The notes under the pieces are model-generated. The model worked only from the letters and a program-made list of their open reading frames with translations. It searched no databases and was not told the origin of the DNA. Below are positions 6,290 to 13,650 of a DNA stretch of 23,582 bases, in pieces. The DNA comes from an uncultured Clostridia bacterium (GTDB lineage: Bacteria > Bacillota > Clostridia > Christensenellales > UBA1242): NCBI GenBank assembly GCA_934778125.1, contig CAKVOF010000018.1:1-23582 (forward strand), written 5' to 3'. The position numbers were made by a program, and so were the translations under genes. Position 1 is the first letter of the stretch. Each line of letters opens with the position of its first letter.

Positions 6290-6328
6290 AAATATCACAC
6301 ATTTTTTATTTAATTCATATAAAAAATT

Positions 6329-6976
6329 ATGGGTAAATATAAAATTGGATGCGGAAGCAAAATATTAAACAAAAAAAGTTGTGTTATAGAGAAAGGTGTT
6401 GTTATTGGAAGAAATGTTCTTATTTATGGTAATAATCACATACTTGGTAACACTATAATTGGTGATAATACCATAATTATGCCAAACAACTATATAATAA
6501 ATTCAAAAGTTGGTGATGATTGCATTATTAATAATAGTGTGATTGAAGATTCCAAAATACATAATCTAGTGCATATAGGGCCCTTTTCAAGGATTCGTCC
6601 AAATAGTGAAATTGAAAGTGGATGCAAAATTGGAAACTTTGTTGAAATTAAAAATTCAAAACTTGGAAAAGGAACAAAGGCGTGTCATTTAGCATATGTG
6701 GGTGATGCGGAAATAGGTGAAAAGTGCAATATTGGTTGCGGTGTTATTTTTGCTAATTATAATGGTAAAGAAAAAAATAAAATTATAGTGGGGAATAACT
6801 GTTTTATTGGGAGCAATTCAAATCTTATTGCACCTATAGAAATAGGAAACAATTGTTATGTATGTGCGGGTTCAAATATAACAAGAGATTTAAAAGAATA
6901 CGATTTTGCAATAGGAAGAGTTAGGCAAGAAGTTAAACCTAATAGGGCAATCAAATATTTAAAAACGATATATTAG
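6329..6976 (+). CDS. Stand-alone GlmU acetyltransferase-type left-handed beta-helix protein
   Basis: 215 residues made almost wholly of hexapeptide repeats (IG-D-x-x-I type). From about residue 84 to 190 it follows the C-terminal domain of GlmU, which acetylates glucosamine-1-phosphate using acetyl-CoA. Family residues are in place: RIRP (88-91), the lysine of EIK (K108), the catalytic histidine in the HLAYVGDAEIG block (H120, with Y123), and NYNGKEKNK (143-151). The N-terminal uridylyltransferase domain (about 230 residues, LAAGxGTRM motif) is absent and the gene starts directly with helix repeats. It may act with a separate uridylyltransferase or acetylate another sugar phosphate. No clear Shine-Dalgarno precedes the ATG. 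It converges on trpS. Confidence 0.75.
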   Translation: MGKYKIGCGSKILNKKSCVIEKGVVIGRNVLIYGNNHILGNTIIGDNTIIMPNNYIINSKVGDDCIINNSVIEDSKIHNLVHIGPFSRIRPNSEIESGCKIGNFVEIKNSKLGKGTKACHLAYVGDAEIGEKCNIGCGVIFANYNGKEKNKIIVGNNCFIGSNSNLIAPIEIGNNCYVCAGSNITRDLKEYDFAIGRVRQEVKPNRAIKYLKTIY

Positions 6977-7016
6977 TTTATATAAAAATTGCCTTAGTTT
7001 TAAGTTGCTTATTTCA

Positions 7017-7056
7017 AAACAAAAAGAATTACGCTCAAGCATAATTCTTTTTGTTT
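7017..7056. terminator. Bidirectional terminator between the GlmU-like gene and trpS
   Basis: Perfect 15-bp stem AAACAAAAAGAATTA / TAATTCTTTTTGTTT (7017-7031 and 7042-7056), 10-base loop. A/T runs on both sides suit both converging genes. Confidence 0.8.
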
Positions 7057-7070
7057 CGCTAATATATTTT

Positions 7071-8066
7071 TTATAAATCGCAACCAATTGCTTTTCTGAC
7101 TCTTGCGATTGTTTCTTTGGCGATAGGGCGGGCTTTTTTTGCACCATTAATCAAAATTTCTTTAACTATTTCAGGGTGAGCCATATAATAATTATATTTT
7201 TCTCTCATAGGAGAAATGTATTCATTTGCTTTTTCAAATAGAATCCTTTTTGCTTCTCCCCAAGAAATCCCTTTTTTAAATTTCATTCTCATTTCGTTTG
7301 ATTCATCTTCTGTTGCAAATAATTCATATAGTTTAAAAATGAATGAGTCAGTTGATTTTGGTTCATCTGGAGTGGTTGAATCGGTCACAATCCTATTAAT
7401 TAAATTTTTCAACGTGTTCTCATCGCAAAATAGAGGAATAACGTTTCCATAACTTTTGCTCATTTTCCTTCCATCTAGGCCGGGAATAGTAGCCACTTTT
7501 TCACTAACAATTTCTTCTGGAACAACCAAAGTTTTACCAAATTTATGATTGAAGTATCCTGCGATATCGCGTGCAATTTCAACGTGCTGTTTTTGATCAA
7601 GTCCAACTGGAACATATTTTGTATTGAAAAGTAATATATCGGCTGTCATTAAAATAGGGTATGAATATAATCCCATATTAATGTTTGCATCTTCATCTTC
7701 GCCATTTTCTTGATTTTTCTCAACCATTGCTTTATATGCGTGGGCTCTATTCATTAAGCCCTTAGGTGTAACATTTGTTAAAATTGTTGATAGTTCAAAT
7801 GTTTCTGGGATGTCTGATTGTTTATAAAGAGTAATTTTGTTTGGATCTAATCCGCAAGCAAGCCATGTGCAAGCTAAATCCAATATTCCATAATTTAATG
7901 CTTTTGCATCTTGAACTGTTGTTAGTGCATGATAATCGGCAATAAAAAAGTATGCATTAAATTCATCATTTTTGCTCATCTCTATCGCGGGTTTTATAGC
8001 ACCAAAATAGTTGCCAAGGTGTGGAATGCCTGTTGGCTTGATTCCAGTTAATATAACTTTGCTCAT
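7071..8066 (-). CDS. trpS: Tryptophanyl-tRNA synthetase
   Basis: 331 residues, the standard bacterial length. TrpRS attaches tryptophan to tRNA-Trp with ATP. The class I signatures are intact: PTGIPHLGNYFGA at 11-23 (HLGN as the HIGH motif) and GRKMSKSYGN at 199-208 (KMSKS). AGGAGAAAGC precedes the ATG. The leader is short and shows no T-box, unlike trpS genes of many Bacillota. A promoter at 8096-8124 on the minus strand drives it, divergent from the HAD phosphatase. Confidence 0.97.
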   Translation of the reverse strand: MSKVILTGIKPTGIPHLGNYFGAIKPAIEMSKNDEFNAYFFIADYHALTTVQDAKALNYGILDLACTWLACGLDPNKITLYKQSDIPETFELSTILTNVTPKGLMNRAHAYKAMVEKNQENGEDEDANINMGLYSYPILMTADILLFNTKYVPVGLDQKQHVEIARDIAGYFNHKFGKTLVVPEEIVSEKVATIPGLDGRKMSKSYGNVIPLFCDENTLKNLINRIVTDSTTPDEPKSTDSFIFKLYELFATEDESNEMRMKFKKGISWGEAKRILFEKANEYISPMREKYNYYMAHPEIVKEILINGAKKARPIAKETIARVRKAIGCDL

Positions 8067-8095
8067 AGCTTTCTCCTTTAAATATTAATATTTTT

Positions 8096-8124
8096 ATTCT
8101 ATCACATTAAATATCTAATTACAA
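8096..8124 (-). promoter_or_regulatory. trpS promoter
   Basis: Minus strand TTGTAA (8119-8124), 17 bases, TAGAAT (8096-8101), 30 bp before the start codon. Confidence 0.5.
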
Positions 8125-8181
8125 ATATTTATGCCACTTAAACGTTGTATTTTGTTAAATATAATATCTTACAAATGCATA

Positions 8182-8210
8182 TTGACAAGTAAAAAGATTA
8201 ATGTTAATAT
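8182..8210 (+). promoter_or_regulatory. HAD phosphatase promoter
   Basis: Consensus TTGACA (8182-8187), 17 bases, TAATAT (8205-8210), 19 bp before the start codon; the Shine-Dalgarno AAGAGGTGG at about 8219-8226 fits a short leader. An overlapping TATAAT with 20-base spacing is less likely. Confidence 0.6.
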
Positions 8211-8229
8211 AATGTGCAAGAGGTGGAAA

Positions 8230-8922
8230 ATGAAAGCTATTATATTTGATTTTGATGGAACTATAACGCAAAAAGGTGCTAATGTTTGGAAAAAACTTTG
8301 GAGTAATGCGGGGTTTAGTGTTGACAAAGATAGTTTATTTGCAAAACTTTATGTTGGATTTATTAATGGTGAATTTTCTCATCAAGTTTGGTGTGATAAA
8401 ACTTGTGATGTTTTAAGAGCGGGTGGATTAATGCAAAGTGATGTGCAAAAAGTTGCAAGCGCATTGGAATTAAAAGATGGAGTGAAGGAAACACTAGAAT
8501 TATTAAAATCTGATGGATTTTCATTGCATATTTTAAGCGGTGGAGTTAAAGAAGTAATTGAAAAAGTGTTGGGTGATAATGCTAAATATTTTGACTCAAT
8601 TAATGCTAATGTGTTTGAATATGATGAAAATTTTAGAATATCTCATATCGAAGAAACAAAATATGATTTTGAGGGAAAACTTGATTTTGTTGAAAAAATG
8701 AAAAGGGAACAAAATATTTCTGAGAAAGATATCATATTTATTGGAAATGGCGATAACGATGAGTGGGTTAAGAAAAGTGGTTGTAACACAATTTGCATAA
8801 CTCCAGACTTAACGGATCACAATGATAAATCAAAATGGGATTTTGGAATAGAAAATTTAACGGATTTAAGGCAAATTTTACCAATAGTTGAAGATATTAT
8901 TGAAGAAAATAATATGGAATAA
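8230..8922 (+). CDS. HAD-family phosphatase (SerB/MtnX-like)
   Basis: 230 residues. HAD phosphatases hydrolyse small phosphate esters through a phospho-aspartate. Motif I is DFDGT (D7 nucleophile, D9), motif II is the serine in HILSGG (S103), motif III is a lysine around K150, and motif IV is GNGDND (172-177). The LSGG segment and a helical cap between motifs I and II resemble phosphoserine phosphatase and MtnX-type enzymes, but substrate cannot be read from the sequence. I chose the ATG at 8230 because it has a strong AGAGGTGG box and a promoter just upstream; an in-frame ATG at 8131 lies upstream of that promoter and would add 33 residues of unlikely composition. A terminator hairpin follows. 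Confidence 0.85.
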   Translation: MKAIIFDFDGTITQKGANVWKKLWSNAGFSVDKDSLFAKLYVGFINGEFSHQVWCDKTCDVLRAGGLMQSDVQKVASALELKDGVKETLELLKSDGFSLHILSGGVKEVIEKVLGDNAKYFDSINANVFEYDENFRISHIEETKYDFEGKLDFVEKMKREQNISEKDIIFIGNGDNDEWVKKSGCNTICITPDLTDHNDKSKWDFGIENLTDLRQILPIVEDIIEENNME

Positions 8923-8939
8923 CAATCGTTTATAGAAAT

Positions 8940-8969
8940 ACTTATGACTTTTTGTCATAAGTGTTTTTT
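8940..8969 (+). terminator. HAD phosphatase terminator
   Basis: ACTTATGAC / GTCATAAGT, 9-bp stem with 5-base loop (8940-8948 and 8954-8962) followed by GTTTTTTA. Confidence 0.75.
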
Positions 8970-9090
8970 AGTTAAATGTTATATTTGGTTAAATTACAAA
9001 GCTGATTTATTCTTAATAATTGAATAACGTTAATAAATATGCATTGATTGGTAGTAAAAGTTAAGCATAAGTGGGGAGAGGCTGGTATGG

Positions 9091-9183
9091 GCGGGCGAAA
9101 GCCCTTTTGGCTTCGCCAAAAGCGACCGCGGGGCGATATGCGCTGCGGTCGAAATTCCTTAAAAGGAATTTGCTTTCGCCCGC
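9091..9183. repeat. Four-way-junction element B, GC-rich
   Basis: A 93-bp island, clearly GC-rich in an AT-rich window, lies in the 383-base gene-free stretch 8923-9305. The outer stem is a perfect 12 bp (GCGGGCGAAAGC at 9091-9102 with GCTTTCGCCCGC at 9172-9183). Inside are three hairpins: CTTTTGGC-TTC-GCCAAAAG (9104-9122), CGACCGC/GCGGTCG with a 15-base loop (9123-9151), and AAATTCCT-TAAA-AGGAATTT (9152-9171). Only base 9103 is unpaired at the junction. TATG occurs on both sides (9086-9089 and 9184-9187), possibly a target duplication. Nothing else in the stretch looks like a gene apart from the terminator before it and the promoter after it. Confidence 0.75.
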
Positions 9184-9254
9184 TATGTTCCCATCAAAAA
9201 ACTATAGCATACGAAATTGCACACAGCACCAAACAATAAATAACAAAAATTAAT

Positions 9255-9282
9255 TTGAAATCATATTAAAATATGATATGCT
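9255..9282 (+). promoter_or_regulatory. S66 peptidase promoter
   Basis: TTGAAA (9255-9260), 16 bases, TATGCT (9277-9282), 23 bp before the start codon. It lies downstream of element B, so element B should not be in this mRNA. Confidence 0.4.
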
Positions 9283-9305
9283 AAAAACAAAAAAGGAGAA
9301 AAATT

Positions 9306-10334
9306 TTGAGATATCCGGAATTTATAAAGAAAAAATCAACAATTGGTTTTGTTGCTCCAAGCTGTGGTGTAACAGTTTCACCATATAAAGAAAGATTAGA
9401 TTCAGCGATCAACACATTTACGAAACTTGGTCATAAAATTGTATTATCGGAATCGGTTAGAAAAAGTTACTATTATGGATTTGATAGTGCAGATGCAAAG
9501 CAAAGAGCAAAAGAGTTTATGGATATGTATTTAGATGATAATATCGATGCAATCATATCTGTTGCTGGTGGCGAATTTATGGCTGAAATTTTGCCATACA
9601 TAGATTTTAATAAACTAAAAGATGCGAAGCCTAAATGGTTTCAAGGTATGAGTGACAACACGAACCTTGTGTTAACACTAACAACTTTATGCGATATTGC
9701 AAGCATTTATGGTGATTGTGCTGGTCATTTTGGAATGCGACCATGGCATAATGTGCTTAAAAACCAATATAAGTTTTTGTTGGGTAAAAACAATTCAGTT
9801 GAAAGTGAAAACAAAATAGAAATTGATAATATTAGAAAAGAAAAAGGTCACGAACTCGATATCTACGACTGCAAATATAAAACAAACTGGAGTATTTTAT
9901 CTGGTGAAAAAGAAGTTAAATTTCAGGGTAGATTAGTTGGCGGTTGCATGGATATTATTGAATTAATCCTTGGGACTAAATATGACCAGATGAAAACGTT
10001 TACAGAAAAGTATAAAGAAGATGGAATAATTTGGTTTGTTGAAAGTTGTGATTTAAATATCTTGGATCAAGATAGATTTTTCTGGAAAATGAAAGAAATG
10101 GGTATGTTTAAATATGCAAAAGGAATTATTATTGGAAGACCACTAATAAAAGAAAATGCAAGAGAATTAGACTACAAAACTGCCAATTTCCATAACTTGA
10201 AAGACTTAGGAATTCCAGTAATAATCGATTGCGATGTTGGTCATGTTCACCCATGTTTTCATATTGTTAGTGGTGCAATTGGAAAAGTTTCGTGCAAAAA
10301 CGGAAAGGGTAAAATTGAGTATATTCTAAAATAA
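9306..10334 (+). CDS. S66-family LD-carboxypeptidase / MccF-like peptidase
   Basis: 342 residues. S66 serine peptidases include LdcA, which trims the D-Ala from murein tetrapeptides during peptidoglycan recycling, and MccF, which cleaves microcin C. The nucleophile is in GMSDNTN (S116), the catalytic glutamate in WFVESCDL (E246) and the histidine in DVGHVHP (H313). No signal peptide is visible, which fits a cytoplasmic enzyme. The start is TTG at 9306 with AAGGAG 7 bases upstream; the N-terminus (PEFIKKKSTIGFVAPS) matches the family from its beginning, so a later ATG would cut the domain. A 22-bp terminator stem follows. LdcA and MccF roles cannot be separated here. Confidence 0.88.
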   Translation: MRYPEFIKKKSTIGFVAPSCGVTVSPYKERLDSAINTFTKLGHKIVLSESVRKSYYYGFDSADAKQRAKEFMDMYLDDNIDAIISVAGGEFMAEILPYIDFNKLKDAKPKWFQGMSDNTNLVLTLTTLCDIASIYGDCAGHFGMRPWHNVLKNQYKFLLGKNNSVESENKIEIDNIRKEKGHELDIYDCKYKTNWSILSGEKEVKFQGRLVGGCMDIIELILGTKYDQMKTFTEKYKEDGIIWFVESCDLNILDQDRFFWKMKEMGMFKYAKGIIIGRPLIKENARELDYKTANFHNLKDLGIPVIIDCDVGHVHPCFHIVSGAIGKVSCKNGKGKIEYILK

Positions 10335-10372
10335 TTTTTATAGAAAAAATATGGTTTAAATTTGAATTAATG

Positions 10373-10423
10373 AAAAATAGGTTGATAGTTTTAAAATTTA
10401 GTTTAAAATTATCACCTATTTTT
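10373..10423 (+). terminator. S66 peptidase terminator
   Basis: A long stem of about 22 bp with one bulge (10373-10395 with 10402-10423), 6-base loop, ending in a T-run. Confidence 0.75.
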
Positions 10424-10460
10424 TTATTTTTCAATTTTTTAATTTTTTTTAAAATATGTC

Positions 10461-10489
10461 TTGAATTATCGTTTTTTTTAAGTTATAAT
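10461..10489 (+). promoter_or_regulatory. Strong promoter of the orphan gene
   Basis: TTGAAT (10461-10466), 17-base spacer, consensus TATAAT (10484-10489), preceded by A/T tracts; 32 bp before the start codon. Confidence 0.65.
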
Positions 10490-10521
10490 AACAAAAAATA
10501 GTAGAGTGGAGGTGTGTGGTT

Positions 10522-11439
10522 ATGGCAATTGCTAAATTATCAACATTTGAAAGTGGTTTTTATAAAACAATGAGTAGAATTCACCTTAATGGATTCGGAA
10601 CTAAAGATAGAAATCAACTTGGGGGATTGGCATTTTATGGAGAAAGAAATATTCATGCAATGCAAGAATTTCTAAGATTAGAACCAAGTTCTATAAAAAG
10701 AGATATGATAAAGTCAGCTGTTGGAACTAAATTAAATGGCGGAATTAAAACTGGCGACCAAGCATATTTAGATGCGATGAATGAATACGCAATGACTCGC
10801 GATAATTTTTTGAAAACTTGGGGTGGTAAAACTGGTACTAATGGACTAGATCAAATGCAAGTATTGGAACAAAATAAGGATTTAAATCGCCAGATTTGTG
10901 TTCTAACAAAGAAAATAAACGCTTTGGGTTTATATTCTATGGCAGATGCAATTAAGCAAAAAGGTGCCATTAAAGCTCAAATTCAAGAATGCAAAGCAAA
11001 AATTGCAACAAATAATGCATATTTTAGTGGTGAGTTTGCTCCATTAAGAGAAAAATTAGCTTTAGCAAGTGAGCTTTATGCTAAGGAAGCGGTTAATGAT
11101 GAGGTGTGTGTAGATAACAATAGAAAAATGGTAGCTCTTGCAAGAAGTGAAAGAATGAGCCAATTAAATGGCGAATTTGGTCTAACTAGTGCGGAAAAAT
11201 TAAGCAAAGAAATAAAACGCGAAAAAAGATTGTTTCCAAGTGATGATATTTCATACCTTAGTGTAGAGTTAGAAGATTCTATAGACCACTTATCAGCAGA
11301 AAAAAACTTTGCAAAACTTTCAAAGCCAACTAAAGCTGATTCACTTGGTATGGCCTTTGATTCATATGAAATTGATGATGCAAGCAAAAATTTTGCTTTA
11401 GGTGAGAATGAACATCTAAATAGTGGCTCAGTTTTGTAG
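10522..11439 (+). CDS. Uncharacterised soluble protein with a probable coiled coil
   Basis: 305 residues; I do not recognise a family. No signal peptide or membrane segment. The N-terminal third (MAIAKLSTFESGFYKTMSRI onward) is Gly/Asn-rich; residues of about 115-170 (QMQVLEQNKDLNRQI, then KKINALG and AIKAQIQECKAKI) look like a coiled coil; the C-terminus is acidic and Ser/Asn-rich. ATG 10522 is chosen because a full GGAGGTG box ends 7 bases upstream; a GTG at 10516 is too close to it. A near-consensus promoter, strong ribosome binding site and own terminator suggest a well-expressed single-gene unit. Possible roles include a structural or regulatory protein; none is supported. Confidence 0.8.
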   Translation: MAIAKLSTFESGFYKTMSRIHLNGFGTKDRNQLGGLAFYGERNIHAMQEFLRLEPSSIKRDMIKSAVGTKLNGGIKTGDQAYLDAMNEYAMTRDNFLKTWGGKTGTNGLDQMQVLEQNKDLNRQICVLTKKINALGLYSMADAIKQKGAIKAQIQECKAKIATNNAYFSGEFAPLREKLALASELYAKEAVNDEVCVDNNRKMVALARSERMSQLNGEFGLTSAEKLSKEIKREKRLFPSDDISYLSVELEDSIDHLSAEKNFAKLSKPTKADSLGMAFDSYEIDDASKNFALGENEHLNSGSVL

Positions 11440-11498
11440 GCTAAATAATGTATTTAGTTTTGTAAGAAAACCAATATAATAACTTAGTTAATATAAAT

Positions 11499-11526
11499 AA
11501 AAAATGGCTTAAATAAGCCATTTTTT
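11499..11526. terminator. Terminator between the orphan gene and typA
   Basis: AAAAAATGGCTTA / TAAGCCATTTTTT (11499-11511 and 11514-11526); A/T tails on both strands allow it to serve both converging genes. Confidence 0.8.
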
Positions 11527-11563
11527 ATTTTTTGAATAGTACTGAATAAAATAAACTAAAACA

Positions 11564-13402
11564 CTATTGCGCATCAATGTTATTCTTTCTTCTGAAATCA
11601 GCTCTTCCTCTTTGAGTGTGGTCTAGGATGATTTTTCTCAACCTCAAATTAGATGGAGTAACTTCAAGCAATTCATCTTCGTTTAAGAACTCTAAACATT
11701 CTTCAAGTGTTAATTTTTTTACTGGTTCAAGCCTTAATGCTTCATCGGCTGATGAACTTCTTTGATTGGTTAATTGTTTTCTTTTGCAAACATTAACAAC
11801 AATATCTCCACCTTTAGGGTTAATACCAACAATCATACCACCATAAACTTTTTCGCCAGTTGTGATTAATAATCTACCGCGTTCTTGACTGTTAAATAAG
11901 CCATATTGAACAGCTTCACCAGTTTCATAAGCAATCAATGTGCCATAATTTCTTCTTTCAATATAGCCTTTGTATGGCTGATATTCATAGAATATTGTGT
12001 TCATAACTCCTTCACCACGAGTTGATGTTAAAAATTCACTCTTATAGCCAAATAATCCTCTAGCTGGAATAAAAAACTCTAGTTTAGTCCTGTTTTCGTT
12101 GTTGCTCATGGTTATAAGTTCACCTTTTCTTGAACCCATAGCACTTATAATTGTTCCAGCACAATCTGCAGGGACATCAACAAATAATCTTTCAATCGGT
12201 TCACATTGAACGCCATCAATTTCTTTCATAATAACCTTAGGCATTCCAACTTGGAATTCATAGCCATCACGCCTCATATTTTCGATTAGTATTGAAATAT
12301 GCATTTCGCCTCTTCCTAAAACTTTGAAACTATCAGCGTTTTCAGTATCGAAAACTTTCAAACTTAAGTCCTTTGTGGCTTCTTTCATAAGCCTATCACG
12401 CAAATGTCTGCTAGTAGAATATTTGCCTTCTTTTCCACAAAATGGGCTGTTGTTTACCATAAATGTCATTTCCATACTAGGTTCACTAATCTTAACAAAT
12501 GGAATAGTTGTTGGGTGGTTAAAATCTGAAATAGTGTCTCCAATAGTAACGAGTTCACTTCCTGAAACGCAAACAATATCTCCTGAACCTGCACTTTCAA
12601 CGGGAATACGCTTTAATCCATCAAACACAAAGATATTAGTAACTTTGAATGCTGGTTTTTGTGTGTCATCATGATAGTTAGTAATTGCAATATTTTGACC
12701 GATTTTAACAACGCCACTTTCAATTTTACCAACTGCCAGTTTTCCAAGGTAATCGTTTTGTTCGGCTGAACTAACAAGCATTGAGAAAGGTTCATCATCA
12801 CGGTTTTTAGGGGCATCAATATAGTTAACAATAGTTTCAAATAGTGGAGTGAAGTCTGTTCCTAAAGTGTCTGGATCGGTTGATGCAATTCCAAGCCTGC
12901 TTGAAGCAAAAACAAATGGACTATTTAATTGGTCTTCGTTGGCATCAAGTTCTAAGAATAAGTCTAATACTTCATCAATAACTTCTTTGATTCTAGCATC
13001 TTTTTTATCGATTTTATTTATAACAACAATTACCTTATGATTCAATTCCAAAGCTTTTTGCAAAACAAAACGGGTTTGAGGCATCGGACCTTCAAATGCA
13101 TCAACAACAAGCAAAACGCCATCTACCATTTTTAGAATTCTTTCAACTTCGCCACCAAAGTCTGCGTGTCCTGGGGTGTCGATAACGTTAATTTTAACAT
13201 CTTTAAATCTAACAGCAGTATTTTTGCTAAGGATTGTTATTCCGCGCTCACGCTCAAGTGCGTTGCTATCCATAACTCTATCGGCAACTTCTTGATTTTC
13301 TCTAAAAATTCCGCCTTGCTTAAGCATTTCATTAACAAGGCTTGTTTTTCCGTGGTCAACGTGGGCAATAATTGCAACATTTCTAATTTTTTTATCTTCC
13401 AT
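11564..13402 (-). CDS. typA: Translational GTPase TypA/BipA
   Basis: 612 residues, the usual length. TypA/BipA is an EF-G-related GTPase that binds the 70S ribosome and helps 50S assembly and stress or cold adaptation. GTPase motifs: AHVDHGKTSL (G1, 13-22), RGITILSKN (G2), DTPGHADF (G3) and NKIDKKDA (G4). After domain II come the EF-G-like domains III and V and the family-specific C-terminal domain (ENRTKLEFFIPARGLFGY, then LTSTRGEGVMNTIF). AGAGGA precedes the ATG. It diverges from the glycosyltransferase gene across a 248-bp AT-rich gap; a TTGAAT-16-TATAAA set in that gap may be its promoter. Confidence 0.97.
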   Translation of the reverse strand: MEDKKIRNVAIIAHVDHGKTSLVNEMLKQGGIFRENQEVADRVMDSNALERERGITILSKNTAVRFKDVKINVIDTPGHADFGGEVERILKMVDGVLLVVDAFEGPMPQTRFVLQKALELNHKVIVVINKIDKKDARIKEVIDEVLDLFLELDANEDQLNSPFVFASSRLGIASTDPDTLGTDFTPLFETIVNYIDAPKNRDDEPFSMLVSSAEQNDYLGKLAVGKIESGVVKIGQNIAITNYHDDTQKPAFKVTNIFVFDGLKRIPVESAGSGDIVCVSGSELVTIGDTISDFNHPTTIPFVKISEPSMEMTFMVNNSPFCGKEGKYSTSRHLRDRLMKEATKDLSLKVFDTENADSFKVLGRGEMHISILIENMRRDGYEFQVGMPKVIMKEIDGVQCEPIERLFVDVPADCAGTIISAMGSRKGELITMSNNENRTKLEFFIPARGLFGYKSEFLTSTRGEGVMNTIFYEYQPYKGYIERRNYGTLIAYETGEAVQYGLFNSQERGRLLITTGEKVYGGMIVGINPKGGDIVVNVCKRKQLTNQRSSSADEALRLEPVKKLTLEECLEFLNEDELLEVTPSNLRLRKIILDHTQRGRADFRRKNNIDAQ

Positions 13403-13562
13403 AATTTTCCTCTTTTTATATATAAAAATATATATATTTTTAAAATACTAATAAAAACTTGTAAAGTTTATCATAAATTTTATAAGTTTTCAAGATTTTT
13501 ATTCAAAAAAATACAACTTATTATCATAATGTTGATAATTATATCTAAAAACAAATAATTAA

Positions 13563-13592
13563 TTGACATAAACTTTTTATAAATGCTACAAT
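13563..13592 (+). promoter_or_regulatory. Glycosyltransferase promoter
   Basis: Consensus TTGACA (13563-13568), 18 bases, TACAAT (13587-13592), 58 bp before the start codon. Confidence 0.6.
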
Positions 13593-13650
13593 TTTATACC
13601 GATAGTGGAAAGAATTATTAAATATTTAAAAAGTGTTAGGGGAAAGTGAG

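Noticed and set aside
8131..8229. N-terminal extension of the HAD phosphatase from an upstream ATG
   Set aside because: It lies upstream of the TTGACA-TAATAT promoter and lacks a Shine-Dalgarno; the start at 8230 has both.
9091..9183. Integron attC site or CRISPR repeat
   Set aside because: No GTTRRRY/RYYYAAC core sites, no integrase nearby, and no direct repeat-spacer pattern.
9048..9253. Two overlapping plus-strand open frames of about 60 residues across the GC-rich element
   Set aside because: Their length is explained by GC-rich hairpins lacking stop codons; there is no ribosome site, no plausible protein composition, and the sequence is almost fully palindromic.
11076..11387. Minus-strand open frame inside the orphan gene
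   Set aside because: It is a shadow of the plus-strand gene: no RBS, odd Ser/Leu-rich composition.
12324..13040. Plus-strand frames and an extra minus-strand frame inside typA
   Set aside because: The minus-strand typA protein is complete and conserved throughout; the others have no start signals.
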